64,000 bases of DNA from Herbaspirillum sp. Sphag64 (GCF_014192645.1 NZ_JACHYE010000001.1:688350-752349), one strand, 5' to 3'; positions 26,501 through 35,532 are shown, numbered from the stretch's first letter. Numbers and translations are program-made. Notes: generated from the letters alone by a model not told the origin.

Positions 26501-26979
26501 AGCGTCAGTTGTGACTTCAGTCGCGCTTCATCAAGCTTCTCTCCCTGCTTGAAGAAGAAGGTGTACCCCGCCAAAAAGCCCGGTGGCGCCATCCGCAACA
26601 AGGCGGTCGTGGCAGGTACGATCAACACATCGCACTGGCCACTCTGTATTTCGTAGAGTGTTGCCAGTCGCTCGGACACCAGATCCTGATGCGGCGAGAA
26701 AGCGTCGTACGGCAGCGTTTCCCAATCTGGCAACAAGTGACAGCGCAATTTTTGCTGCGCATCGTCAATATTTTGCAGGCTCGCCAGAAACCAGGGAATT
26801 TCCGTCAGCAAACGTTGCGCATCGGTAGCATTGGCCACAACGACGGCCAACATGCGTTTCTCCGCTTTGAGCGCGAGTGCGGCCTGTGCCAGCAAATAGG
26901 CATCAGCCGAGCCATGCACGGCGGGCGGAACGAAACGTACACCCGGCTTGGGAAGGAGTTTTTTCAGATCGAAGGGCAT
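23521..26979 (-). CDS. mfd: Transcription-repair coupling factor Mfd
   Basis: Mfd removes stalled RNA polymerase and recruits UvrA for strand-specific repair. At about 1152 residues it has the full family length. UvrB-like domains lie at the N-terminus (LLPDWETLPYDAFSPHQDLVSERLATLY). The RNA-polymerase-interaction segment (GDPVVHANHGIGRYMGL) comes next. The helicase motor follows, with Walker A GDVGFGKTEVALRAAF, IIDEEHRFGVRQKE and HQLRGRVGRSHHQAYAYLL. ATG 26979 (MPFDLKKLLPKPG) is preferred to 27012. It is divergent from ispD. Confidence 0.97.
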   Translation of the reverse strand: MPFDLKKLLPKPGVRFVPPAVHGSADAYLLAQAALALKAEKRMLAVVVANATDAQRLLTEIPWFLASLQNIDDAQQKLRCHLLPDWETLPYDAFSPHQDLVSERLATLYEIQSGQCDVLIVPATTALLRMAPPGFLAGYTFFFKQGEKLDEARLKSQLTLAGYSHVTQVMSPGEYSVRGGLIDIFPMGSVLPYRIDLFGDTIETIRTFDADTQRSLYPVREVRLLPGREFPMDEVARTAFRSRWREVFEGDPSRAAIYKDIGNGIAAAGIEYYLPLFFEETATLFRYLPAQTLFATVGDIDQAIKRFWSDTRSRYQFLKADRERPVLPPEDIFLTDEDFFSLVKPHGRLALQTDDAPSELSASIPNIAVNRRTEDPLTNLRSYLLRTDKRVMLCAESIGRRETLQQYFKEFDLHPALCDGYDSFALNNAPLMLGIAPLHAGFELVDEGLCFITETELYAGSGRRAGRKKQEAVTQVEHMVRDLSELKIGDPVVHANHGIGRYMGLLSMDLGEGETEFLHLEYAKEAKLYVPVSQLHVISRYSGASADDAPLHALGSGQWEKAKRKAAQQVRDTAAELLNLYARRAVRQGHAFQYSARDYEAFAESFGFEETPDQAAAINAVIGDMTSGKPMDRLICGDVGFGKTEVALRAAFVAVMGGKQVAILAPTTLLAEQHAQTFADRFANWPVRIAELSRFRTGKEVNQAIKGMADGTLDIVIGTHKLLSDDIKFTRLGLVIIDEEHRFGVRQKEALKSLRAEVDVLTLTATPIPRTLGMALEGLRDFSIIATAPQKRLAIKTFVRAEGESTIREACLRELKRGGQVYFLHNEVETIENRKAMLEALLPEARVLIAHGQMHERDLEKVMRDFVAQRANILLCTTIIETGIDVPTANTIIMHRADKFGLAQLHQLRGRVGRSHHQAYAYLLVNDVKGLTKQAQRRLEAIQQMEELGSGFYLAMHDLEIRGAGEVLGDNQSGEMHEIGFQMYSDMLNEAVRSLKNGKEPDLAAPLASTTEINLHVPALLPNEYCGDVHERLSLYKRFANCTAQEAVDALQEELIDRFGKLPEVARALIETHRLRIAAKPLGIIKIDAHAESALLQFVPNPPIDAMRIIELIQKNRHIKLNGQDKLRITANMPDLNARVTQVKATMRSLLG

Positions 26980-27110
26980 TGGCTGGATTGGGAGGCGCAC
27001 CAAGGCGCGCAAAATACGACAAAATGCTGCTGAACCGACTGAATTTCGCTTTAGAATTCAGCCTCACATTATAAACGAAGCACTCTGCCACGCAGGCAGC
27101 GCCTACCGGC

Positions 27111-27854
27111 ATGACCATCATCTCTTCACCAACAGCCAGTTCTACCGTACCGCATCCCGTCAGCCATGTTGCGCTGATCCCCGCCGCCGGCGTCGGAGCA
27201 CGACTGGGCGCAACCATCCCGAAACAGTACATGCTGCTGGCAGGCAAGCCGATGCTGCTACACGCGCTCGACACCTTCGCCGCCAATCCGGCCATTTCGC
27301 AAACTTTTGTGGTTGTCAGTGCAGAAGATGGCTATATTGAGGAATTACTGTCGACACAAAGCCATCTGCAAGACAAGGTCACTATTCTGCGACACGGTGG
27401 TGCCAGCCGTCAGGAAACAGTGCGCAATGGTCTGCTACACATTCGACAACACCTGCGCGACAACGACTGGGTATTGGTACACGATGCAGCACGTCCCGGC
27501 CTCAGTCAGCTGCTCCTGAACCGTTTGCTGACAGCATTGCAGGACGATGAAGTTGGCGGCTTACTGGCGTTGCCAGTGGTCGACACGCTCAAACACAGTG
27601 TCAACGATCGCAGCAGCAAAACAGTTCCACGAGCCCATTTGTGGGCGGCGCAAACGCCACAAATGTTTCGCTACGGCTTACTGACGCAAGCGATGCAGCA
27701 AGCCAAAGAGCGACTCAGCGAGATCACTGACGACGCCAGCGCAATCGAAATGTTGGGTCTGCAACCAAAACTGGTGGAAGGCAGCCAGCGCAACTTCAAG
27801 GTCACACTGGCGCATGATGTTGCTCTGGCCGAACTTTTTTTACAAGGATCATGA
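27111..27854 (+). CDS. ispD: 2-C-methyl-D-erythritol 4-phosphate cytidylyltransferase IspD
   Basis: IspD makes CDP-methylerythritol in the non-mevalonate isoprenoid pathway. The 247-residue protein has the nucleotide-binding loop [20 protein letters not shown], the HDAARP motif in [10 protein letters not shown], and AQTPQMFRY, all diagnostic. An N-terminal extension of about 18 residues precedes the fold. Its stop overlaps the ispF start, the classic fused or coupled ispDF arrangement. Confidence 0.96.
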   Translation: MTIISSPTASSTVPHPVSHVALIPAAGVGARLGATIPKQYMLLAGKPMLLHALDTFAANPAISQTFVVVSAEDGYIEELLSTQSHLQDKVTILRHGGASRQETVRNGLLHIRQHLRDNDWVLVHDAARPGLSQLLLNRLLTALQDDEVGGLLALPVVDTLKHSVNDRSSKTVPRAHLWAAQTPQMFRYGLLTQAMQQAKERLSEITDDASAIEMLGLQPKLVEGSQRNFKVTLAHDVALAELFLQGS

Positions 27855-28357
27855 TGACTGCTTCCCTGCCCCCGTTCCGCATCGGACAAGGTTACGATTG
27901 CCATGCGCTGGTGGTCGGTCGCAAACTGATTGTCGGCGGCGTCGACATCCCGCATAAAACTGGTCTGTTGGGCCACTCTGATGCCGATGTGTTGCTACAC
28001 GCCATCACGGATGCGTTATTCGGCGCGGCCGCATTGGGCGATATCGGACGTCACTTCCCAGATACGGATCCAGAGTTCAAGGGCGCCGATTCGCGCCGGT
28101 TGCTGCGTGAAGCCGCCAGACGCGTCATAGCAGCTGGTTATGGCATTGGCAACGTTGACGCCACCATCATCGCTCAGGCACCAAAAATGGCGCCACATAT
28201 TCCCCAGATGGTTGCCAATGTTGCACAGGATCTCGGGATTGCCGAGAATCAAGTTAACATCAAGGCAAAAACCAATGAAAAAATGGGCTATTTAGGGCGT
28301 GAAGAAGGGATTGCATCCGAATCAGTAGTTTTGATCTATCGATTATCTGCAAATTAA
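27851..28357 (+). CDS. ispF: 2-C-methyl-D-erythritol 2,4-cyclodiphosphate synthase IspF
   Basis: IspF cyclises the IspE product in the MEP pathway. The 168-residue trimeric enzyme shows the metal and active-site motifs [40 protein letters not shown], and [20 protein letters not shown] 27851 or ATG 27854 may be used; AAGGA upstream fits the second slightly better. It overlaps ispD by four bases, so translation is coupled. Confidence 0.96.
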   Translation: MMTASLPPFRIGQGYDCHALVVGRKLIVGGVDIPHKTGLLGHSDADVLLHAITDALFGAAALGDIGRHFPDTDPEFKGADSRRLLREAARRVIAAGYGIGNVDATIIAQAPKMAPHIPQMVANVAQDLGIAENQVNIKAKTNEKMGYLGREEGIASESVVLIYRLSAN

Positions 28358-28382
28358 ATCGATCATAGAGACTGAAAAGCAC

Positions 28383-28409
28383 TTGCATTGACGATTTAAT
28401 CGGTATAAT
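28383..28409 (+). promoter_or_regulatory. Candidate promoter for the cold-shock gene
   Basis: A perfect -10 hexamer TATAAT lies at 28404-28409; the best -35 (TTGCAT at 28383) is weak and spaced only 15 bases. Transcription from here would give a leader of about 105 nucleotides before the csp start, in line with the long leaders of cold-shock genes. Confidence 0.45.
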
Positions 28410-28519
28410 TAAACGGTCGTTAAGATTCGAGTTGGTAGTGCGGTATCAGTCTGTCATTCCTCTCTAGGTTTAAACGATAATAACGGGCAAAGCCCACACT
28501 AACTTATTTAGGAATTAAC

Positions 28520-28723
28520 ATGGCAACAGGTATCGTAAAGTGGTTCAATGACTCGAAGGGCTTCGGCTTCATCACTCCTGACGAAGGCGGCGAAGATTTG
28601 TTCGCTCACTTCTCGGCAATCCAATCGAACGGCTTCAAGTCCCTGAAAGAAAACCAACGCGTTTCTTTCGAAGTGACAACTGGTCCTAAGGGCAAGCAAG
28701 CTTCGAACATCCAAGCAATCTAA
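28520..28723 (+). CDS. Cold-shock protein (CspA family)
   Basis: This 67-residue single OB-fold protein binds single-stranded nucleic acid and melts RNA structure. It has RNP1 (KGFGFITP) and RNP2 (LFAHFSAI), and starts [17 protein letters not shown]; these are the family signature. The gene has AGGA upstream, a long gene-free leader and its own intrinsic terminator, so it is a single-gene unit. Which paralogue it is (CspA, C, D or E) cannot be told. Confidence 0.96.
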   Translation: MATGIVKWFNDSKGFGFITPDEGGEDLFAHFSAIQSNGFKSLKENQRVSFEVTTGPKGKQASNIQAI

Positions 28724-28746
28724 GTTCAACTTAGTTCGCAAGATGT

Positions 28747-28777
28747 AAAAAATCCCCGATGCGTCGGGGATTTTTTT
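28747..28777 (+). terminator. Intrinsic terminator of the cold-shock gene
   Basis: ATCCCCGA and TCGGGGAT pair around TGCG, with six A before and seven T after. It lies 25 bases past the csp stop. Confidence 0.92.
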
Positions 28778-28894
28778 CGTCTGTTGTTTCCGTAGCTTGG
28801 ATAACGTTAGTCGGTTCTGCAGTTTCCATCTCTCGACGCATCCTTGCTATACATCGCAGCGTGCTCGGAAGTACTGACCTGATAAACCAACGAG

Positions 28895-28923
28895 AAAAGC
28901 CCGCAATGTTCCGCGGGCTTTTT
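28895..28923. terminator. Bidirectional terminator downstream of malate synthase
   Basis: AAAAGCCCGC and GCGGGCTTTT pair around an eight-base loop, with T runs on both strands. It lies about 50 bases past the aceB stop (minus strand) and 120 bases past the csp terminator, so it mainly ends aceB transcription. Confidence 0.85.
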
Positions 28924-28975
28924 GAAGATAATCCAACTCATCCAGCATCCTGTTCACAGATGCCGGACAAACTCA

Positions 28976-30562
28976 TCAGATCTCTTCGTACAAAGGCAGA
29001 GTCAAGAATTCTGCAAAGTTCTGCGAAGTCGACATCTCTTCGAAAATCTGTGCAGCACGATCATAGGTGGCACCATTACCCGCCACTTCCTTGACCTTGA
29101 CCAGCTCTTCCGGAATCATCGCACGGACCATCTCGGCAGTGACCTTGCGACCATCTTCCAGAACACCCTTGCTGCTGCGAATCCACTGCCATACCTGAGC
29201 ACGGCTAATTTCAGCAGTCGCAGCATCTTCCATCAGATTATGAATAGGCACGCAACCGTTACCCGCCAGCCATGCGCCTAGGTAATGAATACCAACGTTG
29301 ATGTTGTAACGCAGACCAGCTTCGGTAATTGGTGTTTCCGGCTGGAAGTTCAGCAGGTCAGCAGCCTTGACCTCAACATCCGGACGTTGCTTTTCAAATT
29401 GATTTGGCTTGTCACCGAGAACAGCAACAAACTCCTTCATTGATGCCTCGACCAAACCTGGGTGCGCGACCCAACCACCATCGTAACCATCAGTGGCATC
29501 ACGACGCTTGTCATTGATGATGCCCTGCATTGCAACGGCATTCTTTTCCGGATCGTTCTTGATTGGAATCAGCGCGCTCATACCACCGATTGCTGGCGCA
29601 CCACGCTTATGACAGGTCTTCAGCAACAGCAGCGCATAGGCGCGCATGAATGGCGCAGTCATTGTGACCTTGGCACGATCAGCCAGGCAGAAGTCCTTGT
29701 CATTCTTGAACTTCTTGATGCAGGAGAAAATGTAATCCCAACGACCAGCGTTCAAGCCAGCGCTGTGTTCGCGCAGTTCATAAAGGATTTCTTCCATCTC
29801 GAACGCGGCGGTGATGGTTTCGATCAGCACGGTCGCCTTGATGGTGCCTTGTGGCAGACCGATCTCGTTTTGTGCCATGACGAAAATATCATTCCACAGA
29901 CGCGCTTCCAGATGTGATTCCATCTTCGGCAGATAGAAATACGGGCCAGCGCCGCGTGCCAGCTGTTCGCGGGCGTTATGGAACAGGAACAACGCAAAGT
30001 CAAAAATGCCGCCAGAGATACGCTGACCATCAATGGTGACGTGTTTTTCATCCAGATGCCAACCACGTGGACGCACCACCAACGTAGCAATCTTGTCATT
30101 GAGCTTGTAGCTCTTGCCGTTCTGCTCCAGCGAAATGGTACGGCGAATGGCGTCAAACAGATTGATCTGGCCAGTGATCTGGTTATCCCAGACTGGCGAA
30201 TTGGAATCCTCGAAGTCGGTCATGTAGCTATCGGCGCCAGAGTTGAAGGCGTTAATGACCATCTTGCGCTCGACCGGACCGGTGATTTCTACACGACGGC
30301 ATTCCAGCGCCTTTGGAATCGGTGCAATTTTCCAGTCGCCAGTGCGAATATGCGCAGTTTCCGACAGGAAGTCAGGACGCTCACCAGCATCTAGACGCTT
30401 TACGCGTTCCACACGAGCGGCCAGCAATTCCTGGCGACGTCCTTCAAACGCGCGGCTTAATTTTGCGACCAGCGCCAGCGCATCAGGCGTCAGGATCTGT
30501 TCATAACCGGGCTTGATTTCTCCTGAAATCTGCATGCCGGCCGGCAGTGTCAATTGCGTCAT
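28976..30562 (-). CDS. aceB: Malate synthase A
   Basis: Malate synthase A condenses glyoxylate and acetyl-CoA to malate in the glyoxylate shunt, allowing growth on acetate or fatty acids. The 528-residue length is that of the AceB (A) class. Diagnostic stretches are [36 protein letters not shown], and the acidic [26 protein letters not shown]-terminal marks are [12 protein letters not shown] and [19 protein letters not shown]. Isocitrate lyase is not in the window. A LysR gene is divergent upstream. Confidence 0.96.
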   Translation of the reverse strand: MTQLTLPAGMQISGEIKPGYEQILTPDALALVAKLSRAFEGRRQELLAARVERVKRLDAGERPDFLSETAHIRTGDWKIAPIPKALECRRVEITGPVERKMVINAFNSGADSYMTDFEDSNSPVWDNQITGQINLFDAIRRTISLEQNGKSYKLNDKIATLVVRPRGWHLDEKHVTIDGQRISGGIFDFALFLFHNAREQLARGAGPYFYLPKMESHLEARLWNDIFVMAQNEIGLPQGTIKATVLIETITAAFEMEEILYELREHSAGLNAGRWDYIFSCIKKFKNDKDFCLADRAKVTMTAPFMRAYALLLLKTCHKRGAPAIGGMSALIPIKNDPEKNAVAMQGIINDKRRDATDGYDGGWVAHPGLVEASMKEFVAVLGDKPNQFEKQRPDVEVKAADLLNFQPETPITEAGLRYNINVGIHYLGAWLAGNGCVPIHNLMEDAATAEISRAQVWQWIRSSKGVLEDGRKVTAEMVRAMIPEELVKVKEVAGNGATYDRAAQIFEEMSTSQNFAEFLTLPLYEEI

Positions 30563-30604
30563 TGCTGTGCTCCTTAGTCGTTATGGATCAAATAAATTTG
30601 TTAC

Positions 30605-30622
30605 TTAGTATATTTAAACTAA
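30605..30622. promoter_or_regulatory. Possible LysR-type binding site between aceB and its divergent regulator
   Basis: TTAGT and ACTAA form an interrupted dyad of 5-8-5 bases, containing the T-N11-A spacing of LysR sites, in the A+T-rich aceB/lysR gap. It lies about 45 bases before aceB and 110 before the regulator. This is pattern-matching only. Confidence 0.35.
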
Positions 30623-30714
30623 ATCATTATGAGTAACACGTTTTTATCAATTTATCTTTGCATTTTAGTCACAAGTGAGCGGATAATTCCTGGTCGCCTT
30701 CTGAGGTTACCGCC

Positions 30715-31626
30715 ATGGATCAGTTCAAGCAAATCTCCACTTTCGTCGATGTTGCCAGCAAAGGTAGCCTCTCTGCCGCCGCCCGTGCAGAGGGAGTCGC
30801 ACCGGCAATGATCGGGCGCCGTCTGGATGCACTGGAAGAAAGATTAGGCGTAAAACTGTTGCAGCGCACTACCCGCAAGCTGGTCTTGACCAACGAAGGC
30901 GCTGCCTTTCTGGAGGACTGCCAACGCATCCTTGCGGATTTGGAAGTGGCTGAATCCGCGGTCTCTGAACGCAGCGCCAAGGCGAGTGGCAACCTGCTGA
31001 TCTCGGCACCGGCAGGCTTTGGACGTCAGCATGTGGCACCGCTGGTACCGTCATTTCTGGCAGAACACCGAGACGTCACATTGACCCTCAACCTGAACGA
31101 TCGCATCGTGGACCTCATTGGCGAAGGTGTTGACGTCGCCATCCGGATTGCCGCCCTCACCGACTCAAGTTTGGTGAGTGTCAAACTTGCCGACAATCAT
31201 CGGGTGATCGTTGCGGCTCCTGCCTACCTGCGCCGTCATGGAACACCGCAGTCGCCGGACGATTTAATGCGCCACAATTGCCTGGCGATCAGTAGTGAAG
31301 GCAGTCAGCGTGGCTGGACCTTGCGCCAGCAAGGCAAGAACACAGTGTTCAAGGTCGGCGGCAACATGGTCTGCAACGATGGAGAGGTGCTGCACAATTG
31401 GGCGTTGAATGGGAAGGGACTTGCCTGGCGCTCGATGTGGGAAGTCGGCTCGGCAATCGAATCTGGTGAGCTAGTGACAGTACTGGACAAGTTTGCCGCG
31501 CCCGGCAATGACATTTACGCTGTCTTTGCGCAACGTCGGCATTTGCCGCTGCGTATCCGTGCGTTTGTTGACTTCTTGCGACACGCGTATGCACAGCCAG
31601 ATTATTGGCGCAAAACGCAGAATTAA
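30715..31626 (+). CDS. LysR-type transcriptional regulator divergent from aceB
   Basis: This 303-residue LysR regulator has the N-terminal winged helix (FKQISTFVDVASKGSLSAAARAEGVAPAMIGRRLDALEERLGVKLLQRTTR) read in short pieces, and a substrate-binding domain with VDVAIRIAALTDSSLVSVKL. The RIAALTDS-type segment is that of the CrgA/YafC-like subgroup. It is divergent from malate synthase, its likely target, but the effector is unknown. It is convergent with thrC. Confidence 0.9.
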   Translation: MDQFKQISTFVDVASKGSLSAAARAEGVAPAMIGRRLDALEERLGVKLLQRTTRKLVLTNEGAAFLEDCQRILADLEVAESAVSERSAKASGNLLISAPAGFGRQHVAPLVPSFLAEHRDVTLTLNLNDRIVDLIGEGVDVAIRIAALTDSSLVSVKLADNHRVIVAAPAYLRRHGTPQSPDDLMRHNCLAISSEGSQRGWTLRQQGKNTVFKVGGNMVCNDGEVLHNWALNGKGLAWRSMWEVGSAIESGELVTVLDKFAAPGNDIYAVFAQRRHLPLRIRAFVDFLRHAYAQPDYWRKTQN

Positions 31627-31648
31627 TGACAAGCAAAACAGAACTGGA

Positions 31649-31684
31649 CCTCCTGACTGTACCTAAGCCGGAACAGTCAGGAGG
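31649..31684. terminator. Perfect 12-bp stem between convergent lysR and thrC
   Basis: CCTCCTGACTGT and ACAGTCAGGAGG pair perfectly around a 12-base loop, midway between the ends of the LysR and thrC genes. No long T run follows on the plus strand; on the minus strand GTTCTGTTTTG follows. It is probably a shared terminator. Confidence 0.65.
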
Positions 31685-31700
31685 CAAACCCGCCAATGGA

Positions 31701-33161
31701 TTACAGACCAGTATGCTGGGCCACGAAAGCCTTGACCTTGGCGGCGTCGGCTGACATGACTTCAAAGCGCTGCGGCAAGGCTTCAATGTTTTCAAACCCG
31801 GCAGGACGGACCGCATCACGCCCTAGGGCCTCACGGATAGTTTCGTTGAATTTGGCTGGCAAGGCAGTTTCCAGCACGATCATCGTGACGCCAGGCGTGA
31901 GGTGCTCACGCGCTACCTTGATACCATCTGCAGTGTGGGTATCAATGGTGATACCGTAAGTTTCCTGAGCAAAACGAATCGTTGCCAGACGATCAGCGTG
32001 GGTCGACTTGCCAGAGGCAAATCCATACTGCATCACAGACGCAAATTCATCACCATCACTACCTGCAGCACCACTGAGATCAAAGCCGCCAACGGTTTCC
32101 ACTTTGTGGAACAACGCTTTCACCCGGGCACTATTGCGTCCTAGCAAGTCATAGATAAAGCGTTCGAAGTTAGAGGCCTTACTGATATCCATACTCGGGC
32201 TGCTGGTATGGTAAGTCTGTGCAGCCTTGCGCACCCGGTAGATACCGGTACGGAAAAACTCATCCAGAACATCGTTCTCATTGGTCGCCACCACCAGTTT
32301 GTCAATCGGCAGACCCATCATGCGAGCGATATGGCCAGCACAAATATTGCCAAAATTACCAGATGGCACAGTGAAAGAAACTTTTTGGCTATTGTTACTG
32401 GTCGCACTCAGATAGCCACGGAAGTAGTACACGACCTGAGCAACCACACGCGCCCAGTTGATCGAATTGACCGTACCAACCTTCTGCTTCTTCTTGTACT
32501 CCAGATCATTGGAGATCGCCTTGACGATATCCTGGCAATCATCGAAGACGCCTTCAATAGCCAGATTGAAGATATTGGGATCTTGCAGGCTGAACATTTG
32601 GGCCGTCTGGAAAGCGCTCATTTTCTGATGCGGGGACAACATGAACACCCGAATACCCTTTTTGCCACGCATGGCGTATTCAGCAGCACTGCCTGTATCA
32701 CCCGATGTGGCGCCAACAATATTGAGTTCTGCACCTTTTTTAGCCAGCGCATATTCAAACAAGTTGCCCAGCAATTGCATAGCCATGTCCTTGAATGCCA
32801 GCGTAGGACCGTTTGACAACGCTTGTAAAACTAGCTTCTTGTCGCCCTGCTCTTCCAGCACGCGCAAGGGCGTGATCGCTGTTGCAGCTTCACCCTGTCT
32901 GGCGTTGCGATATACCTCTGGCGTGTAGGTCTTGTGCGCCAGTGCCGCCAAATCTGCATCCGGAATATCGGTGGCAAATTTTTTCAGGACTTCATAGGCA
33001 AGATCGGCATACGACAGCGTGCGCCACTGATCCAGCTCGGCATTGGTCACCTGGGGATAGCTGGCAGGTAGGTACAAGCCGCCATCGGGCGCCAGTCCAC
33101 CCAGCAGGATATCGGAAAAGGAAGGTGTCGCAGAATGACCGCGAGTGGAAACGTATTGCAT
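31701..33161 (-). CDS. thrC: Threonine synthase
   Basis: ThrC converts phosphohomoserine to threonine with PLP. The 486-residue protein begins MQYVSTRGHSATPSFSDILLGGLAPDGGLY, typical of the long bacterial class. The PLP lysine lies in GPTLAFKDMAMQLLGN, followed by the phosphate loop ATSGDTGSAA and VPSGNFGNICAGHIARMMGLP. In many betaproteobacteria thrC directly follows hom. Here it is 7.8 kb away from hom, with the RHS cassette between, so it must use a promoter in 33162-33400. It is convergent with the LysR gene. Confidence 0.96.
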   Translation of the reverse strand: MQYVSTRGHSATPSFSDILLGGLAPDGGLYLPASYPQVTNAELDQWRTLSYADLAYEVLKKFATDIPDADLAALAHKTYTPEVYRNARQGEAATAITPLRVLEEQGDKKLVLQALSNGPTLAFKDMAMQLLGNLFEYALAKKGAELNIVGATSGDTGSAAEYAMRGKKGIRVFMLSPHQKMSAFQTAQMFSLQDPNIFNLAIEGVFDDCQDIVKAISNDLEYKKKQKVGTVNSINWARVVAQVVYYFRGYLSATSNNSQKVSFTVPSGNFGNICAGHIARMMGLPIDKLVVATNENDVLDEFFRTGIYRVRKAAQTYHTSSPSMDISKASNFERFIYDLLGRNSARVKALFHKVETVGGFDLSGAAGSDGDEFASVMQYGFASGKSTHADRLATIRFAQETYGITIDTHTADGIKVAREHLTPGVTMIVLETALPAKFNETIREALGRDAVRPAGFENIEALPQRFEVMSADAAKVKAFVAQHTGL

Positions 33162-33391
33162 AGCGTAATGATTGAAGTCTGGCAGCAGGTTGCTCGGAGT
33201 CCGACATTATAGCCGGGCGTCGGGCTCAAGGAACGCGATACAGGAGATTCCCGCAATTTCATCCCATTAACCGCAAACAAGACGCCAAGTGAAATAAAAT
33301 GTGAGCCTGCTTGAAAGGCAACTAACGTCAGGCTATGCTGGCACCCTTCGACCAGTTTCAGGTGCAGTACCTGAAGCAAAAATGCAAAGAA

Positions 33392-33811
33392 ATGGACTTG
33401 ATGATGAAAAAATGGCTCTTGATGTTGTGCTTCGTCTGTGTTGGCGCCCACGCCGAAGATTGGCGCACTGTGGGTAACTCGGATACCTCAGAGTTGACGG
33501 TTGACGTCGATTCCATCAAGGATAATGGTGGCATTCGCGAAGCGTGGTCGATGTGGAATTTCAGCCAAGCCAGAGCGACCAACGACAAGGATTTCCCTGC
33601 ACTGAAATCCTACAAGGATCTGCAGCAATACAACTGCAAGGACAAAAGCGTGAAATTGACGCGCGAAATCATTTACGCCGATCTCGATGGCGGTGGCGAT
33701 AAGCGTGATCACAGCGACGCCCTGAAAAATATGCAATTTGTAAAGACAACCCCGGGGACAGTCGCCGACATCATGCTGCAAAAAGTGTGCAGCTATGAAA
33801 TCAAGAAATAA
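33392..33811 (+). CDS. Exported protein, surface-adhesin E-like
   Basis: From ATG 33392 (or ATG 33401/33404) the product is about 139 residues. A signal peptide (MMKKWLLMLCFVCVGAHA) is followed by the mature start EDWRTVG. The mature domain has VDVDSIKDNGGIREAWSMWNFS and a late pair of cysteines (YNCKDK and VCSYEIK). This architecture matches the small surface-adhesin protein E-like exported proteins common in betaproteobacteria. It is divergent from thrC and convergent with the RHS cassette, and stops before the shared terminator at 33853. Confidence 0.7.
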   Translation: MDLMMKKWLLMLCFVCVGAHAEDWRTVGNSDTSELTVDVDSIKDNGGIREAWSMWNFSQARATNDKDFPALKSYKDLQQYNCKDKSVKLTREIIYADLDGGGDKRDHSDALKNMQFVKTTPGTVADIMLQKVCSYEIKK

Positions 33812-33852
33812 GCTGTTCACAAACTAGAAGTAATTTCTTGCGCTGGCTACGC

Positions 33853-33879
33853 AAAAAGGGTGCCACTATGACACCCTTT
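33853..33879. terminator. Intrinsic terminator closing the RHS cassette
   Basis: AAAGGGTG and CACCCTTT pair around nine bases. On the minus strand five T follow the stem, 45 bases past the stop of the last cassette gene. It also lies 40 bases past the plus-strand exported-protein gene, so it can serve both. Confidence 0.85.
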
Positions 33880-33923
33880 CCTCCTTCCCATGGAGCCCTC
33901 AGAACCTTCCTTCCAATGACGGT

Positions 33924-34973
33924 CTACGCGTCAGAAACATCGACATTAGTCGCGCCTGTTATACGAATCCGGTAGCGATGCGTATTCCCATCCACATCAA
34001 TAAATGAAACAAAAACCTCTCTGGATATGGTGGCGTGGTCGTTCGGATTTTCATAATATTGCAATATCCTGATAGGCCATTGATTCGACGGTCGTATGTG
34101 TACCGGTTGAGCATTGTTTTCGGGCCGAGCAGTAAACCCATTCCGTATTTCACTAGTCCAAATAGTATTGATTGTGGGGTGTGCTACCACGTCTGCCAAC
34201 CTGCGTCCCCCTTGAAATATATTTCGCAGATTAGGCCGTCCAGAAAGAAATGCGCCACCGGTTAAGACAGGTCCTTCTATCATGGGCGGACTGTTTGGTG
34301 GAAAACGCAGGTAGGTAATATACAGAGACCACCAGTAAATCTTATCCCAAAATACATTTTCATCGAAATAGGATCGCCATTCCCTGTCCAAATCACGGGC
34401 GTGAATGCGACGCGGAGCAACTGATTGAATGGTAACGGCGCGAGCTGACGGACTCCTGGTCTCACTACTTGCTCCATCCATCACCATCCTCGCAACGAAA
34501 CTTGCGGTTTCTCTCACTGAGGATCGTAACCATATCGAAATCACTTGATGCCTCATCGGAACGGCAACATCCGATGAATCGAAAATTTCCCCACTAGAAA
34601 CATCTTGGTAATTTTCAACCTGTTCGTGAAAAACAGGAGCAATATCTTGATCGATTGACGTTAGCTCATGGATAAAAGCATTGGGAGGTGTATCCTCTGC
34701 GCTTCTAAAACGCGGGTTACGCTGCGAATCAGAGCTCCAGTTGTGTATATTTCCCGTGTCGTTCCTGATTAATCGAAGTGATCTAATTTCATTTTGACTG
34801 AGAGGAACATCGTGGAATGCGTTATTCATCCATATCTGTTTCTGCGCATGAATGTGCAACTGCAGTTGTTGATTGTTATTGGCAAACAATTGACTGCGAT
34901 TATTTACTAAATGGACCTCAAAAATTACCATCTCTGGCACTGGTGGTGGTGGTGGAGTAGATTGCTTATCCAT
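33924..34973 (-). CDS. Protein of unknown function, last gene of the RHS cassette
   Basis: From ATG 34973 (GGAGG nine bases upstream) the product is 349 residues. It opens MDKQST followed by a proline run (PPPPPVPEM). A mostly polar, Asn/Arg/Gln-rich body follows with many aromatic residues (WRSYFDENVFWDKIYWWSLYITYLRF). The beta-rich end is VSFIDVDGNTHRYRIRITGA. No signal peptide, membrane helix or known motif is seen. The start overlaps the stop of the upstream 188-residue gene by eight bases, so the two are translationally coupled. A counted 60-base sample (34861-34920) is 37% G+C against 58% in a hom sample (42121-42180). It may be an immunity, chaperone or co-effector protein, without evidence for any of these. 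Confidence 0.65.
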   Translation of the reverse strand: MDKQSTPPPPPVPEMVIFEVHLVNNRSQLFANNNQQLQLHIHAQKQIWMNNAFHDVPLSQNEIRSLRLIRNDTGNIHNWSSDSQRNPRFRSAEDTPPNAFIHELTSIDQDIAPVFHEQVENYQDVSSGEIFDSSDVAVPMRHQVISIWLRSSVRETASFVARMVMDGASSETRSPSARAVTIQSVAPRRIHARDLDREWRSYFDENVFWDKIYWWSLYITYLRFPPNSPPMIEGPVLTGGAFLSGRPNLRNIFQGGRRLADVVAHPTINTIWTSEIRNGFTARPENNAQPVHIRPSNQWPIRILQYYENPNDHATISREVFVSFIDVDGNTHRYRIRITGATNVDVSDA

Positions 34974-35532
34974 GATGAGCACCTCCAGACCAACAGACAG
35001 AGAACCCGTAATGTGGAGGGGCGATCTCGCTCAACAACGTAATATCCAATGACGCAGTCATGGGTTGCACCGGCATCATGACTTTTTCCTTCACAAACGT
35101 TGCAAACGCCACATCTGCCATAAAAAAATATTGCACAACCTGAGGATGCGTTCGAAAGTACACTAAGAATGCCTGATACAACATGCCGGAAAAATGGACC
35201 GCGTGGACAAGAAACATCGCATGATCAGCCTCGCAGATAGGCTTGATACCATCCTCACCGAAGCGTTCAATATCAAACCAGAACGAAATATGGCGATGTT
35301 CTAGCATTGGCAGGAATTTCCCTCCATCTTGTTTCTTACAAATCATCTCGTCAAAATTTCCAGGCACGTGCAACCCGACAGGAGAGGAAAATTCGAGCAT
35401 GTATTTGACGCCGTCGATAATCATCGGCACACATTCACGACTGCTGGTTACGGCCTGCACACGTCCTATCCAGTCACTCCCGACTGCCCCGCTAAACAAG
35501 GCATCATGAATATAAGGCTGCATGAATCTCAT
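34966..35532 (-). CDS. Protein of unknown function, middle gene of the RHS cassette
   Basis: The 188-residue product starts at ATG 35532 with AGGAGA seven bases upstream. It has no signal peptide; the sequence is mixed alpha/beta with aromatic and His-rich stretches (HRHISFWFDIERFGEDGIKP, MFLVHAVHFSGMLYQAFLVYF) and four cysteines scattered singly. I do not recognise the family. It lies 96 bases after the RHS gene and overlaps the next gene, so the three form one transcription unit. Base composition is A+T-rich relative to the housekeeping flanks. Confidence 0.65.
   Translation of the reverse strand: MRFMQPYIHDALFSGAVGSDWIGRVQAVTSSRECVPMIIDGVKYMLEFSSPVGLHVPGNFDEMICKKQDGGKFLPMLEHRHISFWFDIERFGEDGIKPICEADHAMFLVHAVHFSGMLYQAFLVYFRTHPQVVQYFFMADVAFATFVKEKVMMPVQPMTASLDITLLSEIAPPHYGFSVCWSGGAHHG

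Noticed and set aside
28778..28894. Possible small RNA between the csp terminator and the next terminator
   Set aside because: No promoter was seen, and the second terminator is explained as that of aceB on the opposite strand.
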